Positions 16,555-24,108 of a stretch of DNA of 64,000 nt are shown piece after piece. Source of the DNA: Chryseobacterium herbae (GTDB taxonomy: Bacteria > Bacteroidota > Bacteroidia > Flavobacteriales > Weeksellaceae); the NCBI RefSeq assembly GCF_025154075.1, contig NZ_JAOAMU010000001.1, forward strand, positions 763,232 through 827,231, written 5' to 3'. Numbering within the stretch: the first letter of the stretch is position 1; each line of letters opens with the position of its first letter. Position numbers and translations under genes: made by a program. Under the pieces are notes generated by a model. The model saw nothing but the letters and a program-made list of their open reading frames with translations, did no database searches and had not been told where the DNA came from.

Positions 16555-17508
16555 ATGATGAAAAACCTAGTTATTTTATTATCGTTTATAAGCATATTCT
16601 CTTGCAAAAAAGCACAAGAGAACATTTCAATACCCTCTTTTTCCCAAGAAATTTCTTTTGATAAAAATTGGAGTGGTGATGTATTAATTTCAGATTTGAA
16701 TTTTGTAAGCTCTATTGACCCAACTTGCAAATTAAATACTACTTTTTTTGATAGATCAGAAAAACAAGTTAAAGAGGATGATGCAAAATGTGCTTTATCT
16801 AAAATTAAATTTGATTACGATAAATTAAATTCTATTAATAAAAAAAATATTATTGGAAAACTTAATTCTAATACAGAATTATTCATTAAAAATTCAGTTC
16901 CTAAAAATAATACTGCAGATTTAAGCTATCAAACAACATTGTATGTAGAAAAAAATAAAACGATATCTGATTCAATTATCATTTATCAATCTTTTAATTA
17001 TTCAGAAGCATTAACTGTAAAAACAAAGTACTACTATCTTGATAAAAGTGAAATTTATTTACTGGATGTTGCAGAAGATGAATCCGGAGGAAATGTTGAA
17101 AAATGGGAGCATTATAAAATAAATTCTTCAGCCAAGATATCTTTAGTAAAACAAAAATCTTTTTTGAAAGATAATAATGTTACGAAGACCAATGTTGATT
17201 TTTGGAAAGGAGTATATCATTTTGAAGCATCAAACAGAGACGAGGCAAAAACCATTTTTGATATAATGATAAATTCATTGGAGGATATTTCCGTAGATGT
17301 AACTGAAGAAGGAATAAAAGATAAATATTCTCAATTAAAAGCTGAAGAAGTTAATAATGGAAAAATTAAAATAAATTACGATAATTCTTCTGGAGATCTG
17401 GGCACTATTTATATTGAAAGATCTGACAACAATTACTTTATTTCGGGAAGCCCAATATACTTTATCAATCCTGGGAATAATGAAATGCCTCTGCACAAAT
17501 TGAAATAA
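16555..17508 (+). CDS. Second lipoprotein of the immunity-like array
   Basis: 317 residues. Lipoprotein signal MMKNLVILLSFISIFSCKKA, with lipid cysteine at residue 17. A beta-rich middle (TTLYVEKNKTISDSIIIYQS, then TKYYYLDKSEIYLLDVAEDE) leads to a C-terminal domain starting FWKGVYHFEAS near residue 220, which matches the WAGIYSF start in the preceding lipoprotein. It is extremely AT-rich (bases 16801-16860 hold only 6 G or C). It lies 134 bases after the previous gene and 49 bases before the next. It is probably a diverged paralogue kept as an alternative immunity protein; no enzyme motif was seen. Confidence 0.8.
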   Translation: MMKNLVILLSFISIFSCKKAQENISIPSFSQEISFDKNWSGDVLISDLNFVSSIDPTCKLNTTFFDRSEKQVKEDDAKCALSKIKFDYDKLNSINKKNIIGKLNSNTELFIKNSVPKNNTADLSYQTTLYVEKNKTISDSIIIYQSFNYSEALTVKTKYYYLDKSEIYLLDVAEDESGGNVEKWEHYKINSSAKISLVKQKSFLKDNNVTKTNVDFWKGVYHFEASNRDEAKTIFDIMINSLEDISVDVTEEGIKDKYSQLKAEEVNNGKIKINYDNSSGDLGTIYIERSDNNYFISGSPIYFINPGNNEMPLHKLK

Positions 17509-17557
17509 TATTTAAAAATAGACATTGAAATTAATATATCAAACATTTTCATTCCAA

Positions 17558-18484
17558 ATGAAAACGATAGTTCTCGTACTATTAGCAGTCACATTACAAA
17601 GCTGTAATGGACAGGAAAAAAACAAAACAGAGGAATCAAAAATAGTAATAACCCCTCATAAATCTGAGACATCCAAGGAATCAGAAACTTCTATTAACTT
17701 TCTGGATACAAAATACCAGTCAGGAGGTTTTTCATTACCTGACAATCCCAATCCTTATCCAACATATTCATATTCAGATAAAAAAACAGGGATTTTCACT
17801 GTTGATTACATCGGTAAAAAGAATGATATACAATATTTTTGGAATTTTAACAACAAAAATGGCTACTTCGCTAACTATGAGAACATTGAAGATCGTGCCC
17901 GGGATTCAAAAACAATACAAAATTTCATTTATCAAAAGGATTATTATATTATTGCATCTTATCTACCAAGTAAATACATAAGTTATTTAGGCGAAAATGG
18001 AGAATTTGACTTGAAGCCAAATGCTAAAACCACATTTTATCTTAATCAAAATAATAAATGGAAATGGATTGGAGAAATAGAAACATCCAAAATACCTGAA
18101 GATATATTATCATTTGATACAAACTTATTACAAAAAGATATTTTTGAAAATGTAAAAATTATTTCTAATGTTTTTGATGGTAGTCATTCTGTTTCAGTAG
18201 AAACCGAGGCAACAACTACAGGAATGGCTTCTATTTCTTATGAATTTATTATTAATAAAAATGATGTGACTTTATCATTAAATAGTTATAAAGAAAATAA
18301 CCTTTGTGAGGGTAAATATATAGGTATTGAAAAAAATAACCAATTAGAAATATATTACTTAGGAGATCAATTATCTTGTGTATCTATTGAACCCAAATTC
18401 ACTATAAAAAAAGATAAAGATCAGTTTTATATTAAAGGAATTGGTGGTGAAGGAACTTACAACAAATGGGTTCCAATGAAATAA
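17558..18484 (+). CDS. Third lipoprotein of the immunity-like array
   Basis: 308 residues from ATG 17558, chosen because MKTIVLVLLAVTLQSCNGQ is a clean lipoprotein signal with lipobox LQSC; a TTG 33 bases upstream is not needed. The mature protein has a Ser/Thr/Lys-rich spacer and then a beta-rich body ending in KDQFYIKGIGGEGTYNKW, similar in layout (final YF/FYI.G...Y strand) to the two preceding lipoproteins. AT-rich like its neighbours. Likely a periplasmic immunity-like or orphan protein of the T6SS cargo locus; the function is inferred from position only. Confidence 0.78.
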   Translation: MKTIVLVLLAVTLQSCNGQEKNKTEESKIVITPHKSETSKESETSINFLDTKYQSGGFSLPDNPNPYPTYSYSDKKTGIFTVDYIGKKNDIQYFWNFNNKNGYFANYENIEDRARDSKTIQNFIYQKDYYIIASYLPSKYISYLGENGEFDLKPNAKTTFYLNQNNKWKWIGEIETSKIPEDILSFDTNLLQKDIFENVKIISNVFDGSHSVSVETEATTTGMASISYEFIINKNDVTLSLNSYKENNLCEGKYIGIEKNNQLEIYYLGDQLSCVSIEPKFTIKKDKDQFYIKGIGGEGTYNKWVPMK

Positions 18485-18657
18485 AAAAAAAAAAACTGAA
18501 TAATAGAGTTTTAATCATGTGATAAATAAAAGATTTGAAAATAAAGATTGGCAGAAACTGTTAAAAAAATAATTGCTGAAGTGATTTTAATCACATATTT
18601 AGAATTCAAACAGTAATATTCATTATTTTTAAACCCAATAAATTCAAATTATACTCA

Positions 18658-19140
18658 ATGAAAAAAATAAGTTTCTTCTGCCTTGGTCTTTTAGTTTTTA
18701 CAGGCTGTCAAAATGAATCAAAAAAAACAGTTAATGAAACCGTAATACTTAAAAAAGACACTGCTACGGTTATAAAACCTGCCGTTGAAAATACTCCGAT
18801 TACTGAGACCAAAGGAATTCTCACTCAGAAAGAATGTACTGAAAAACAGGTGGACTACGAAACTGAAATGGAATGCATCTTTAAAAATTCCTCTATTGAT
18901 GAAGTCTACAGGCAAACCATAAAAGATAAAGAAATAGAAAAAGCAGAACTGCTAATAGCTAATCTTCCAAAGGCAAATACAACAAAAGAAATAAATGAAG
19001 ACGGCCTTGTTTCAATAAGCTACACCGTTGGTCCTAAAAAAACTGAGATTGAATTTCTGTTTGAAGGCGGAGTGACTACGTTAAGCTTAGAACAACAGAA
19101 TAAGGATGTTAAAAGAACGATTATTCACAGCGCAGATTAA
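18658..19140 (+). CDS. Small lipoprotein of unknown function
   Basis: 160 residues. Lipoprotein signal MKKISFFCLGLLVFTGCQNE, lipid cysteine at residue 17. It is followed by a Thr/Lys-rich spacer and a compact C-terminal domain (CTEKQVDYETEMECIFKNSS, ending TLSLEQQNKDVKRTIIHSAD). Base composition is closer to the chromosome average than the three lipoproteins before it, and it is 173 bases away. It may therefore not belong to the immunity array. No family recognised. Confidence 0.75.
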   Translation: MKKISFFCLGLLVFTGCQNESKKTVNETVILKKDTATVIKPAVENTPITETKGILTQKECTEKQVDYETEMECIFKNSSIDEVYRQTIKDKEIEKAELLIANLPKANTTKEINEDGLVSISYTVGPKKTEIEFLFEGGVTTLSLEQQNKDVKRTIIHSAD

Positions 19141-19224
19141 AAATATAATAAAGCTTTGGTCACAGATCAAATGATAATTTAAGCCAAAAATATCATGAGT
19201 TTAAAAAATATTTTATACCTTCGC

Positions 19225-19336
19225 TTGGTGAATTTCAATATCGGAACATATTATTATAGAATTTTTGACTCAAATCTGGGCTAGGATTCTTATGAACATA
19301 ACTTAAAACCTCGTCCTAGGACGGGGTTTTTTATTT
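19225..19336 (+). ncRNA. Possible small RNA or leader ending at a strong terminator before tyrA
   Basis: A TAnnTT(C)G-like box (TACCTTCG, about 19217-19224) is followed by about 85 bases without coding capacity. A near-perfect 13-base inverted repeat (AAAACCTCGTCCT with AGGACGGGGTTTT) and a T run at 19327-19332 follow. The terminator ends about 17 bases before the tyrA ATG. It is either a short RNA gene or an attenuated leader of tyrA. I do not recognise a named family. Confidence 0.35.
19305..19336 (+). terminator. Terminator or attenuator hairpin upstream of tyrA
   Basis: AAAACCTCGTCCT pairs with AGGACGGGGTTTT (one G-T pair), followed by TTTTTATTTT. Confidence 0.8.
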
Positions 19337-19352
19337 TAAAAAATTTAAAAAG

Positions 19353-20195
19353 ATGAAAATTAGTATTATTGGTGCAGGTTTAATCGGGGGTTCAATGGCT
19401 TTAAAATTAAGAGAAAAAGGCATTGCAGATTTCATCTACGGAATCGATAACAATCAGGAGCATATCCGCGAAGCATTGGAACTTAATATTATAGATGCCG
19501 GTACAGACCTTGAATACGGCGTTAAAAATGCCGACTTTATCATTATTGCCGTTCCCGTAGACGCGGCCAGAAAGCTTCTTCCTGACGTCCTTGATCTGAT
19601 TTCCGACGAACAGACGGTGATGGATGCTGGGTCTACAAAAGCAGGGATTGTAAATGCAGTCAAAGACCATCCGAAACGCTCAAGATTTGTGGCTTTTCAC
19701 CCGATGTGGGGTACCGAGAACAGCGGTCCGGCCTCTGCGGTTTCCAATAGTTTCTCAGGAAAAGCAGGAGTGATCTGTAATAAAGAAGAATCTGCACCCG
19801 ACGCCCTTCAACTGGCAGAAAAAGTGGCAGAAAGTCTTGACATGCACCTGATCTACATGAACGCAGAAGACCACGACATTCATACTGCCTATATTTCACA
19901 TATTTCACACATTACATCTTACGCTTTGGCCAATACCGTTTTAGAAAAGGAACGTGAAGAGGAGACCATTTTCCAGCTTGCCAGTTCCGGTTTTTCCAGT
20001 ACGGTACGTCTTGCCAAATCGCATCCTGAAATGTGGGTTCCCATCTTTAAACAAAACAAAGAAAACGTTCTGGACGTTCTGAACGAGCACATCACTCAGC
20101 TGAGAAAATTCAAGGCAGCACTGGAAAAAGAAAACTATGAATACCTGGAAGAACTGATCACCAATGCGAACAGGATCAGAGGAATATTGAGGTAA
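19353..20195 (+). CDS. tyrA: Prephenate dehydrogenase
   Basis: 280 residues. The Rossmann loop ISIIGAGLIGGSMALKLREK lies at the very N-terminus (residues 2-22), then DADIVI-like ADFIIIAVPVDA near residue 65 and DAGSTKAGIV near residue 91. Substrate-site HPMWGTENSGP is near residue 115, and HDIHTAYISHISHITSYAL near residue 172 has the conserved histidines. The enzyme oxidatively decarboxylates prephenate to 4-hydroxyphenylpyruvate with NAD in tyrosine synthesis. There is no fused chorismate mutase or ACT domain in this frame. The preceding hairpin may attenuate its transcription. Confidence 0.93.
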   Translation: MKISIIGAGLIGGSMALKLREKGIADFIYGIDNNQEHIREALELNIIDAGTDLEYGVKNADFIIIAVPVDAARKLLPDVLDLISDEQTVMDAGSTKAGIVNAVKDHPKRSRFVAFHPMWGTENSGPASAVSNSFSGKAGVICNKEESAPDALQLAEKVAESLDMHLIYMNAEDHDIHTAYISHISHITSYALANTVLEKEREEETIFQLASSGFSSTVRLAKSHPEMWVPIFKQNKENVLDVLNEHITQLRKFKAALEKENYEYLEELITNANRIRGILR

Positions 20196-20370
20196 TTAGG
20201 TGGTAGATTATAGGTAGCAGGTTGCAGGTTATAGGTGGGCAAAGTTTGAAAGTACAGCCTTTGATTTATTATTGAATGCAAAAAAAAATTTGATAAAAGA
20301 CACCGAATATGAATAAATTTGTTGTGAAGTCCTATCACCTGCAACCTGTCATCTGCTACCTGTCACCTTC
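20196..20370. repeat. Palindromic dispersed repeat, copy A
   Basis: The left arm GGTGGTAGATTATAGGTAGC (with more AGGTAGCAGGTTGCAGG words) and the right arm CACCTGCAACCTGTCATCTG are complementary. The core includes TTTGATTTATTATT, TTGATAAAAGACACC and AATATGAATAAA. Copy B (34302-34505) shares arms and core words; copy C (21102-21290) shares the arms. Confidence 0.65.
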
Positions 20371-21045
20371 TTAAAACTTCATCATCAGTCCCACTCCATT
20401 CCTATTATTCAAAACGTAATAGCTCGGGGTGAATTTTGATGCAGCGGTATTTCTGTAATTATTAATCGCATCTTTCATTTGGGAATGTCCCGCCAGTTTC
20501 AGTGTAACCCCAACTCCCATACCGATAAGACCGATGATCAAAGGTACAGGAGATCCTTTTGATTCCCCATTTTTCACGTTGGTATCATTGGCATTGGAAA
20601 GATTTAGAAGTCCTCCTACCACGAAACAGACTCCTCCTCCGACAACAAATGCTGTTCCCAGATTATTGACTGTTCGTCCTTTCATATACTCGGAATCCTG
20701 CTTCTGAAGAAGATAATTTTTGATATCATACTTTTCGGTAAGCTTAGGGTTTTCTTGTTTCGGTTCAGACCCAATTGCTATCGGAGTTTCGGCCGGTATT
20801 TTTTCAATTTCAGTTGGATTAACTTCCTGAATAGCTTTCACAGAGTTTTCATAGAGAAATTCCTCTGCTCCATTCTGAACATTTTTATAAGTCACTTTTC
20901 CTTTGCTGAATTTCAGATCTTTATATTGTATGATCGTTCCGGTTTGAGTGGTGATTGTTCCTTTCGGCGAAGTTTCAGGAATACTGATTTGAGAATATAC
21001 AGCCAAAGAGGCACCGATACACAGCAGTGTAAAGATTTTTTTCAT
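20371..21045 (-). CDS. Exported membrane-associated protein of unknown function
   Basis: 224 residues from ATG 21045, chosen over an in-frame ATG at 21066 because MKKIFTLLCIGASLAVYSQ is a clean signal peptide and the -7 box TATTTTTG at 21071-21064 would overlap the longer start. The N-terminal half contains a beta strand pair (ITTQTGTIIQYKDLKFSKGK) resembling small regulatory modules of Bacteroidota secreted proteins. The C-terminal half has two hydrophobic Gly-rich helices (FVVGGGVCFVVGGLL and PLIIGLIGMGVGVTL), so it probably sits in a membrane. Function unknown. Confidence 0.78.
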   Translation of the reverse strand: MKKIFTLLCIGASLAVYSQISIPETSPKGTITTQTGTIIQYKDLKFSKGKVTYKNVQNGAEEFLYENSVKAIQEVNPTEIEKIPAETPIAIGSEPKQENPKLTEKYDIKNYLLQKQDSEYMKGRTVNNLGTAFVVGGGVCFVVGGLLNLSNANDTNVKNGESKGSPVPLIIGLIGMGVGVTLKLAGHSQMKDAINNYRNTAASKFTPSYYVLNNRNGVGLMMKF

Positions 21046-21063
21046 GATCGTTAATTTTTCCGG

Positions 21064-21071
21064 CAAAAATA
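21064..21071 (-). promoter_or_regulatory. -7 box for the 20371-21045 gene
   Basis: Minus-strand TATTTTTG (TAnnTTTG) 19 bases before the chosen ATG. It supports that start over the longer one. Confidence 0.6.
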
Positions 21072-21101
21072 TCTGTTTTTATCGGAAATGCAAATTTATT
21101 T

Positions 21102-21290
21102 TTAGGTGGAAGGTGACAGGTAGCAGATGGTAGGTAGCAGGTCACGGGTGGCAGAACTTTACAACGCCTTTATTAATTTTGGATGCTTTCATCAACTATT
21201 TTGAAAGAATTCTTTAATAAAATCAAAAGCTATATTTTCAAACTTTGACTTCCATCACCTGCCATCTGCCACCTATGATCTGCTACCAAA
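21102..21290. repeat. Palindromic dispersed repeat, copy C
   Basis: The left arm AGGTGGAAGGTGACAGGTAG (continuing CAGATGGTAGGTAGCAGG) and the right arm CATCACCTGCCATCTGCCAC (then CTATGATCTGCTACC) are complementary. It has the same arm words as copies at 20196 and 34302, with a diverged AT-rich core. It lies between two genes and contains no coding sequence. Confidence 0.62.
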
Positions 21291-21379
21291 AACCCTCCGT
21301 TCTCCATTAAATATTTAACTTTATTAAAAAACATTTTAACTTTATTAAAAAAAATAGTATTTTCGTAAAAAATTAATTG

Positions 21380-21652
21380 ATGAAACTCCCAACCGTCTGT
21401 CCAAGCTGTGACAATACTTTAAATGTAAGTCAGATGAAATGCCCGAACTGCAAAACGGAAGTGAGTGGCGATTACGAACTTCCCGTTCTGCTCAAGCTCA
21501 ACCGTGAAGAGCAGGAATTTATTCTTAATTTTTTCCTTTCCAGCGGAAGCATTAAAGAAATGGCGAAACAAGCCGGGCTCTCCTACCCGACCATGAGAAA
21601 CAAAATGGACGATCTGATTACCAAAGTTGGACAACTGAAAACTAACCTGTAA
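21380..21652 (+). CDS. DUF2089-family zinc-ribbon/HTH regulator
   Basis: 90 residues from ATG 21380. The N-terminal zinc ribbon has CPSC (Cys 7, 10) and CPNC (Cys 21, 24), followed by a helical part with SGSIKEMAKQAGLSYPTMRN, a helix-turn-helix of the DUF2089 family. Such proteins are small transcription regulators encoded with a membrane protein. The next gene, a membrane protein 10 bases downstream, is therefore a likely functional partner. The AT-rich upstream region contains a duplicated AACTTTATTAAAAAA word (about 21317-21350), which could be a binding site. Confidence 0.85.
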   Translation: MKLPTVCPSCDNTLNVSQMKCPNCKTEVSGDYELPVLLKLNREEQEFILNFFLSSGSIKEMAKQAGLSYPTMRNKMDDLITKVGQLKTNL

Positions 21653-21662
21653 ACTCACCATA

Positions 21663-22244
21663 ATGAACTGGAAAACAATTTTTAATCCTTTTGAAAGATT
21701 CGATGATAAAGCGCTGCTCGGTATTGGAATATTGACAACAGCTTTGGCCATTTTAATGGGTTACTGGACAGGCACTTATTTCAGCAGTATTTATAAGATT
21801 AACAGTTTAGATAAGGTGACATTTCAGGCTGTAGCTGTTCCCACCTTAGTCAGTTTTGTGTCTGCCATAGCTATTCTTTTTATTTTAGGTAAGATTTTAA
21901 ACAGTAAAACAAGGCTCATTGATATCGTCAATACCGTATTAATTTCACAGCTTTTACTTGTTATTCTGCAGGCTTCGGACAAAATATCCTTTATAAAAGA
22001 AGCTCAGGAAAGAGTGATCAGCCATCAGAATCATCCTTCGGAAACCATACCGCTTTGGGATCTTACAGTCATGATAGGCATGGCATCCTTTACCCTTATT
22101 ATTTTAATTTACAGCATAACCATCTACTACAACGGCTTTAAGACGGCCACCAATATCAAAAAATGGCAGCATATCGTTCTTTTTGCAGCGGTATCCCTGA
22201 TCATGACTTTGGTATGTCAAATTTTAACATCTAAATACTTCTAA
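21663..22244 (+). CDS. Yip1-like multi-spanning membrane protein
   Basis: 193 residues with five hydrophobic helices (about 22-44, 58-80, 92-110, 135-156, 168-188). The N-terminus WKTIFNPFERFDDKALLGIG resembles the 'npf..f..i...p' opening of Yip1/DUF1282-type membrane proteins in Firmicutes and Bacteroidota. It is preceded at 10 bases by the DUF2089 regulator and followed at 5 bases by a secreted serine hydrolase, so the three form one operon. The specific role is unknown; an envelope-stress or lipid-associated job is possible. Confidence 0.8.
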   Translation: MNWKTIFNPFERFDDKALLGIGILTTALAILMGYWTGTYFSSIYKINSLDKVTFQAVAVPTLVSFVSAIAILFILGKILNSKTRLIDIVNTVLISQLLLVILQASDKISFIKEAQERVISHQNHPSETIPLWDLTVMIGMASFTLIILIYSITIYYNGFKTATNIKKWQHIVLFAAVSLIMTLVCQILTSKYF

Positions 22245-22249
22245 ATATC

Positions 22250-23881
22250 ATGAAAATCAAATTCTTACTTGTGCTGGTCTTCCTGGCACATATTTGTCAC
22301 GCCCAAATCGAAGGAACCTGGAACGGTGAAGTGGATATCCAGACGATGAAACTTCCCGTTGTATTGAAAATTAAAAAAAGCCCGGAAGGATACACTTCCC
22401 TGCTTAACAGTCCTAAACAAAGCAAAGATGACATTCCTGTAGATAAAACAACTTTCGGCAATAATGAGCTTAGTTTTGATATTAAAAAAATCAATGCCAG
22501 CTATAAAGGTGTTTTCAAAGAAGATCATTTTGAGGGCAACCTGAACCAGAATGGAAAAATACTTCCTTTAAACCTGTTCAGAAATCTTCCGGTTTCTAAA
22601 GTTCCTGAAGCTCAGTATCTCAATGGAAAGGCCATTAACAAAGAAAAAATTGATGATTTTCTGAATTATATTGCAGCGAAAAACCAAGGGATCGGGAGTG
22701 TTTCTATTTTCAGGAATGGTGTTCAGGAATACCACAAAGATTTTGGGCAATCACAGTTAAAAAATGTGACTTTCGATAAAGAAACCCAATATCAGATAGG
22801 CTCTATCAGTAAAATGATTACAGCGGTGATGCTGATGCAGCTGGTAGAAAACGGAAAACTTAAACTGAATGACAAGCTGTCAAAATACTATCCTGAAATT
22901 CCCAACGCTCAAAAAATTAGCCTACAGCAGATGCTGAACCATACCAGCGGGCTCGGCGATTATGTAGGGGAACCGAAGGACAACTGGCTTTTCGGAAAAG
23001 AGGTTGGAGACAAGGCAATTATTGCAGAAATAAAAAAACAAGGTGTGAGTTTTGAACCTGGAAAGAAAACCAGATATTCCAATTCTGCATACTTTCTTTT
23101 AAGCAGAATCCTGGAAAAGCTATCCGGAAAACCTTACAATGTGATTTTAAAAGAGAATATCCTTGAAAAAGCAGGAATGAAGCATACTTTTTCAGTCCTG
23201 GACCATCCTAAAAACGTTTTTAAATCCTATAAATTTACGGACGGAAGCTGGAAAGAAGTTGCCGATTTTGATTTCCACAACTGTATTGGTTTAGGAGATA
23301 TTACCTCTACCACAGAGGATATGAATACTTTTATTGATGCTTTATTCAATGGAAAATTCATTAAAAAAGAAACGCTTGACATGATGATTTCCAATAAAGA
23401 AGAGCAGTTTTTCGGAACAGGAATCATGAAAGTACCGTTCTACAACATCATTGCCTATGGACACGGTGGTGATACGGCCGGCTCTCATTCTATATTAACC
23501 TATGAACCAACGGACAAACTTTCTTTTGCTGTAACCGTTAATGGAGAAAATTTAGCCCACAATGATTTATACGTTGGAATTTTAAATCAATTGTATGGAA
23601 GAGATTATCAATATCCGTCATTTGATACAAAATCCGATGCTGAACTGGAAAAATATGCCGGAGAATATGAAACAAAAGAAATCCCGATTCCATTGACTAT
23701 ATTTCCCAAAGACGGAACCTTATATGCACAGGGAAAAGGACAACCTGAATTCCCGCTGGAAAATATTGAAAAAAATAAATACAGGTTTGAACAAGCCGGC
23801 ATTGTCATTCTCTTTATCCTGGAAAGCAAGCAGATGCAATTGACTCAGAATGGAAAGACTTATTTACTAAATAAAAAATAG
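22250..23881 (+). CDS. Secreted serine hydrolase of the beta-lactamase/PBP family
   Basis: 543 residues. Signal peptide MKIKFLLVLVFLAHICHAQ. A beta-rich N-terminal domain (about 20-120) precedes the class C beta-lactamase-like domain (about 135-445): SISK near residue 186 supplies the nucleophile serine and lysine (SxxK), YSNSAY near 281 the tyrosine motif, and GHGGDTAGSHS near 405 the third (HxG) motif. MLNHTSGL is the family landmark. The C-terminal ~95 residues form a small beta-barrel. Substrate unknown: D-amino-acid peptides, esters or beta-lactams are possible. It is the third gene of the DUF2089/Yip1 operon. Confidence 0.9.
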   Translation: MKIKFLLVLVFLAHICHAQIEGTWNGEVDIQTMKLPVVLKIKKSPEGYTSLLNSPKQSKDDIPVDKTTFGNNELSFDIKKINASYKGVFKEDHFEGNLNQNGKILPLNLFRNLPVSKVPEAQYLNGKAINKEKIDDFLNYIAAKNQGIGSVSIFRNGVQEYHKDFGQSQLKNVTFDKETQYQIGSISKMITAVMLMQLVENGKLKLNDKLSKYYPEIPNAQKISLQQMLNHTSGLGDYVGEPKDNWLFGKEVGDKAIIAEIKKQGVSFEPGKKTRYSNSAYFLLSRILEKLSGKPYNVILKENILEKAGMKHTFSVLDHPKNVFKSYKFTDGSWKEVADFDFHNCIGLGDITSTTEDMNTFIDALFNGKFIKKETLDMMISNKEEQFFGTGIMKVPFYNIIAYGHGGDTAGSHSILTYEPTDKLSFAVTVNGENLAHNDLYVGILNQLYGRDYQYPSFDTKSDAELEKYAGEYETKEIPIPLTIFPKDGTLYAQGKGQPEFPLENIEKNKYRFEQAGIVILFILESKQMQLTQNGKTYLLNKK

Positions 23882-24052
23882 GTGCTATTTTTTTATTGAA
23901 CCATTAAGTTTCTTTAAGTTTTTAAGAATAGTAAGCCGAGCTTCGCTTTAAGTATTGTCCTCAAAAAATCGTTTGATTGCATCTTAATTTTTCTTAATCT
24001 CTTCATTGCTCTTAATGGTTTACAATAATTAAGATTTAAAATTTGCCATAAA
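23882..24052. repeat. Intergenic imperfect inverted repeat
   Basis: AACCATTAAGTTTCTTTAAG (23899) and TTAATCTCTTCATTGCTCTTAATGGTT (ending about 24021) are complementary at their ends (AACCATTAAG with CTTAATGGTT). They enclose about 100 bases that include gtaagccgagcttcgcttt. This resembles the AAACATTAAG repeats at 4.8-5.0 kb. Confidence 0.45.
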
Positions 24053-24083
24053 AAAATCCTTAGATTCATCGTCTAAGGATTTT
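24053..24083. terminator. Bidirectional terminator between serine hydrolase and sdaA
   Basis: AAAATCCTTAGA pairs perfectly with TCTAAGGATTTT around loop TTCATCG. There are A runs on the left and T on the right, so it can stop transcription in both directions. Confidence 0.85.
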
Positions 24084-24108
24084 ATATGTAAAACAGTATA
24101 GTTTTCTT

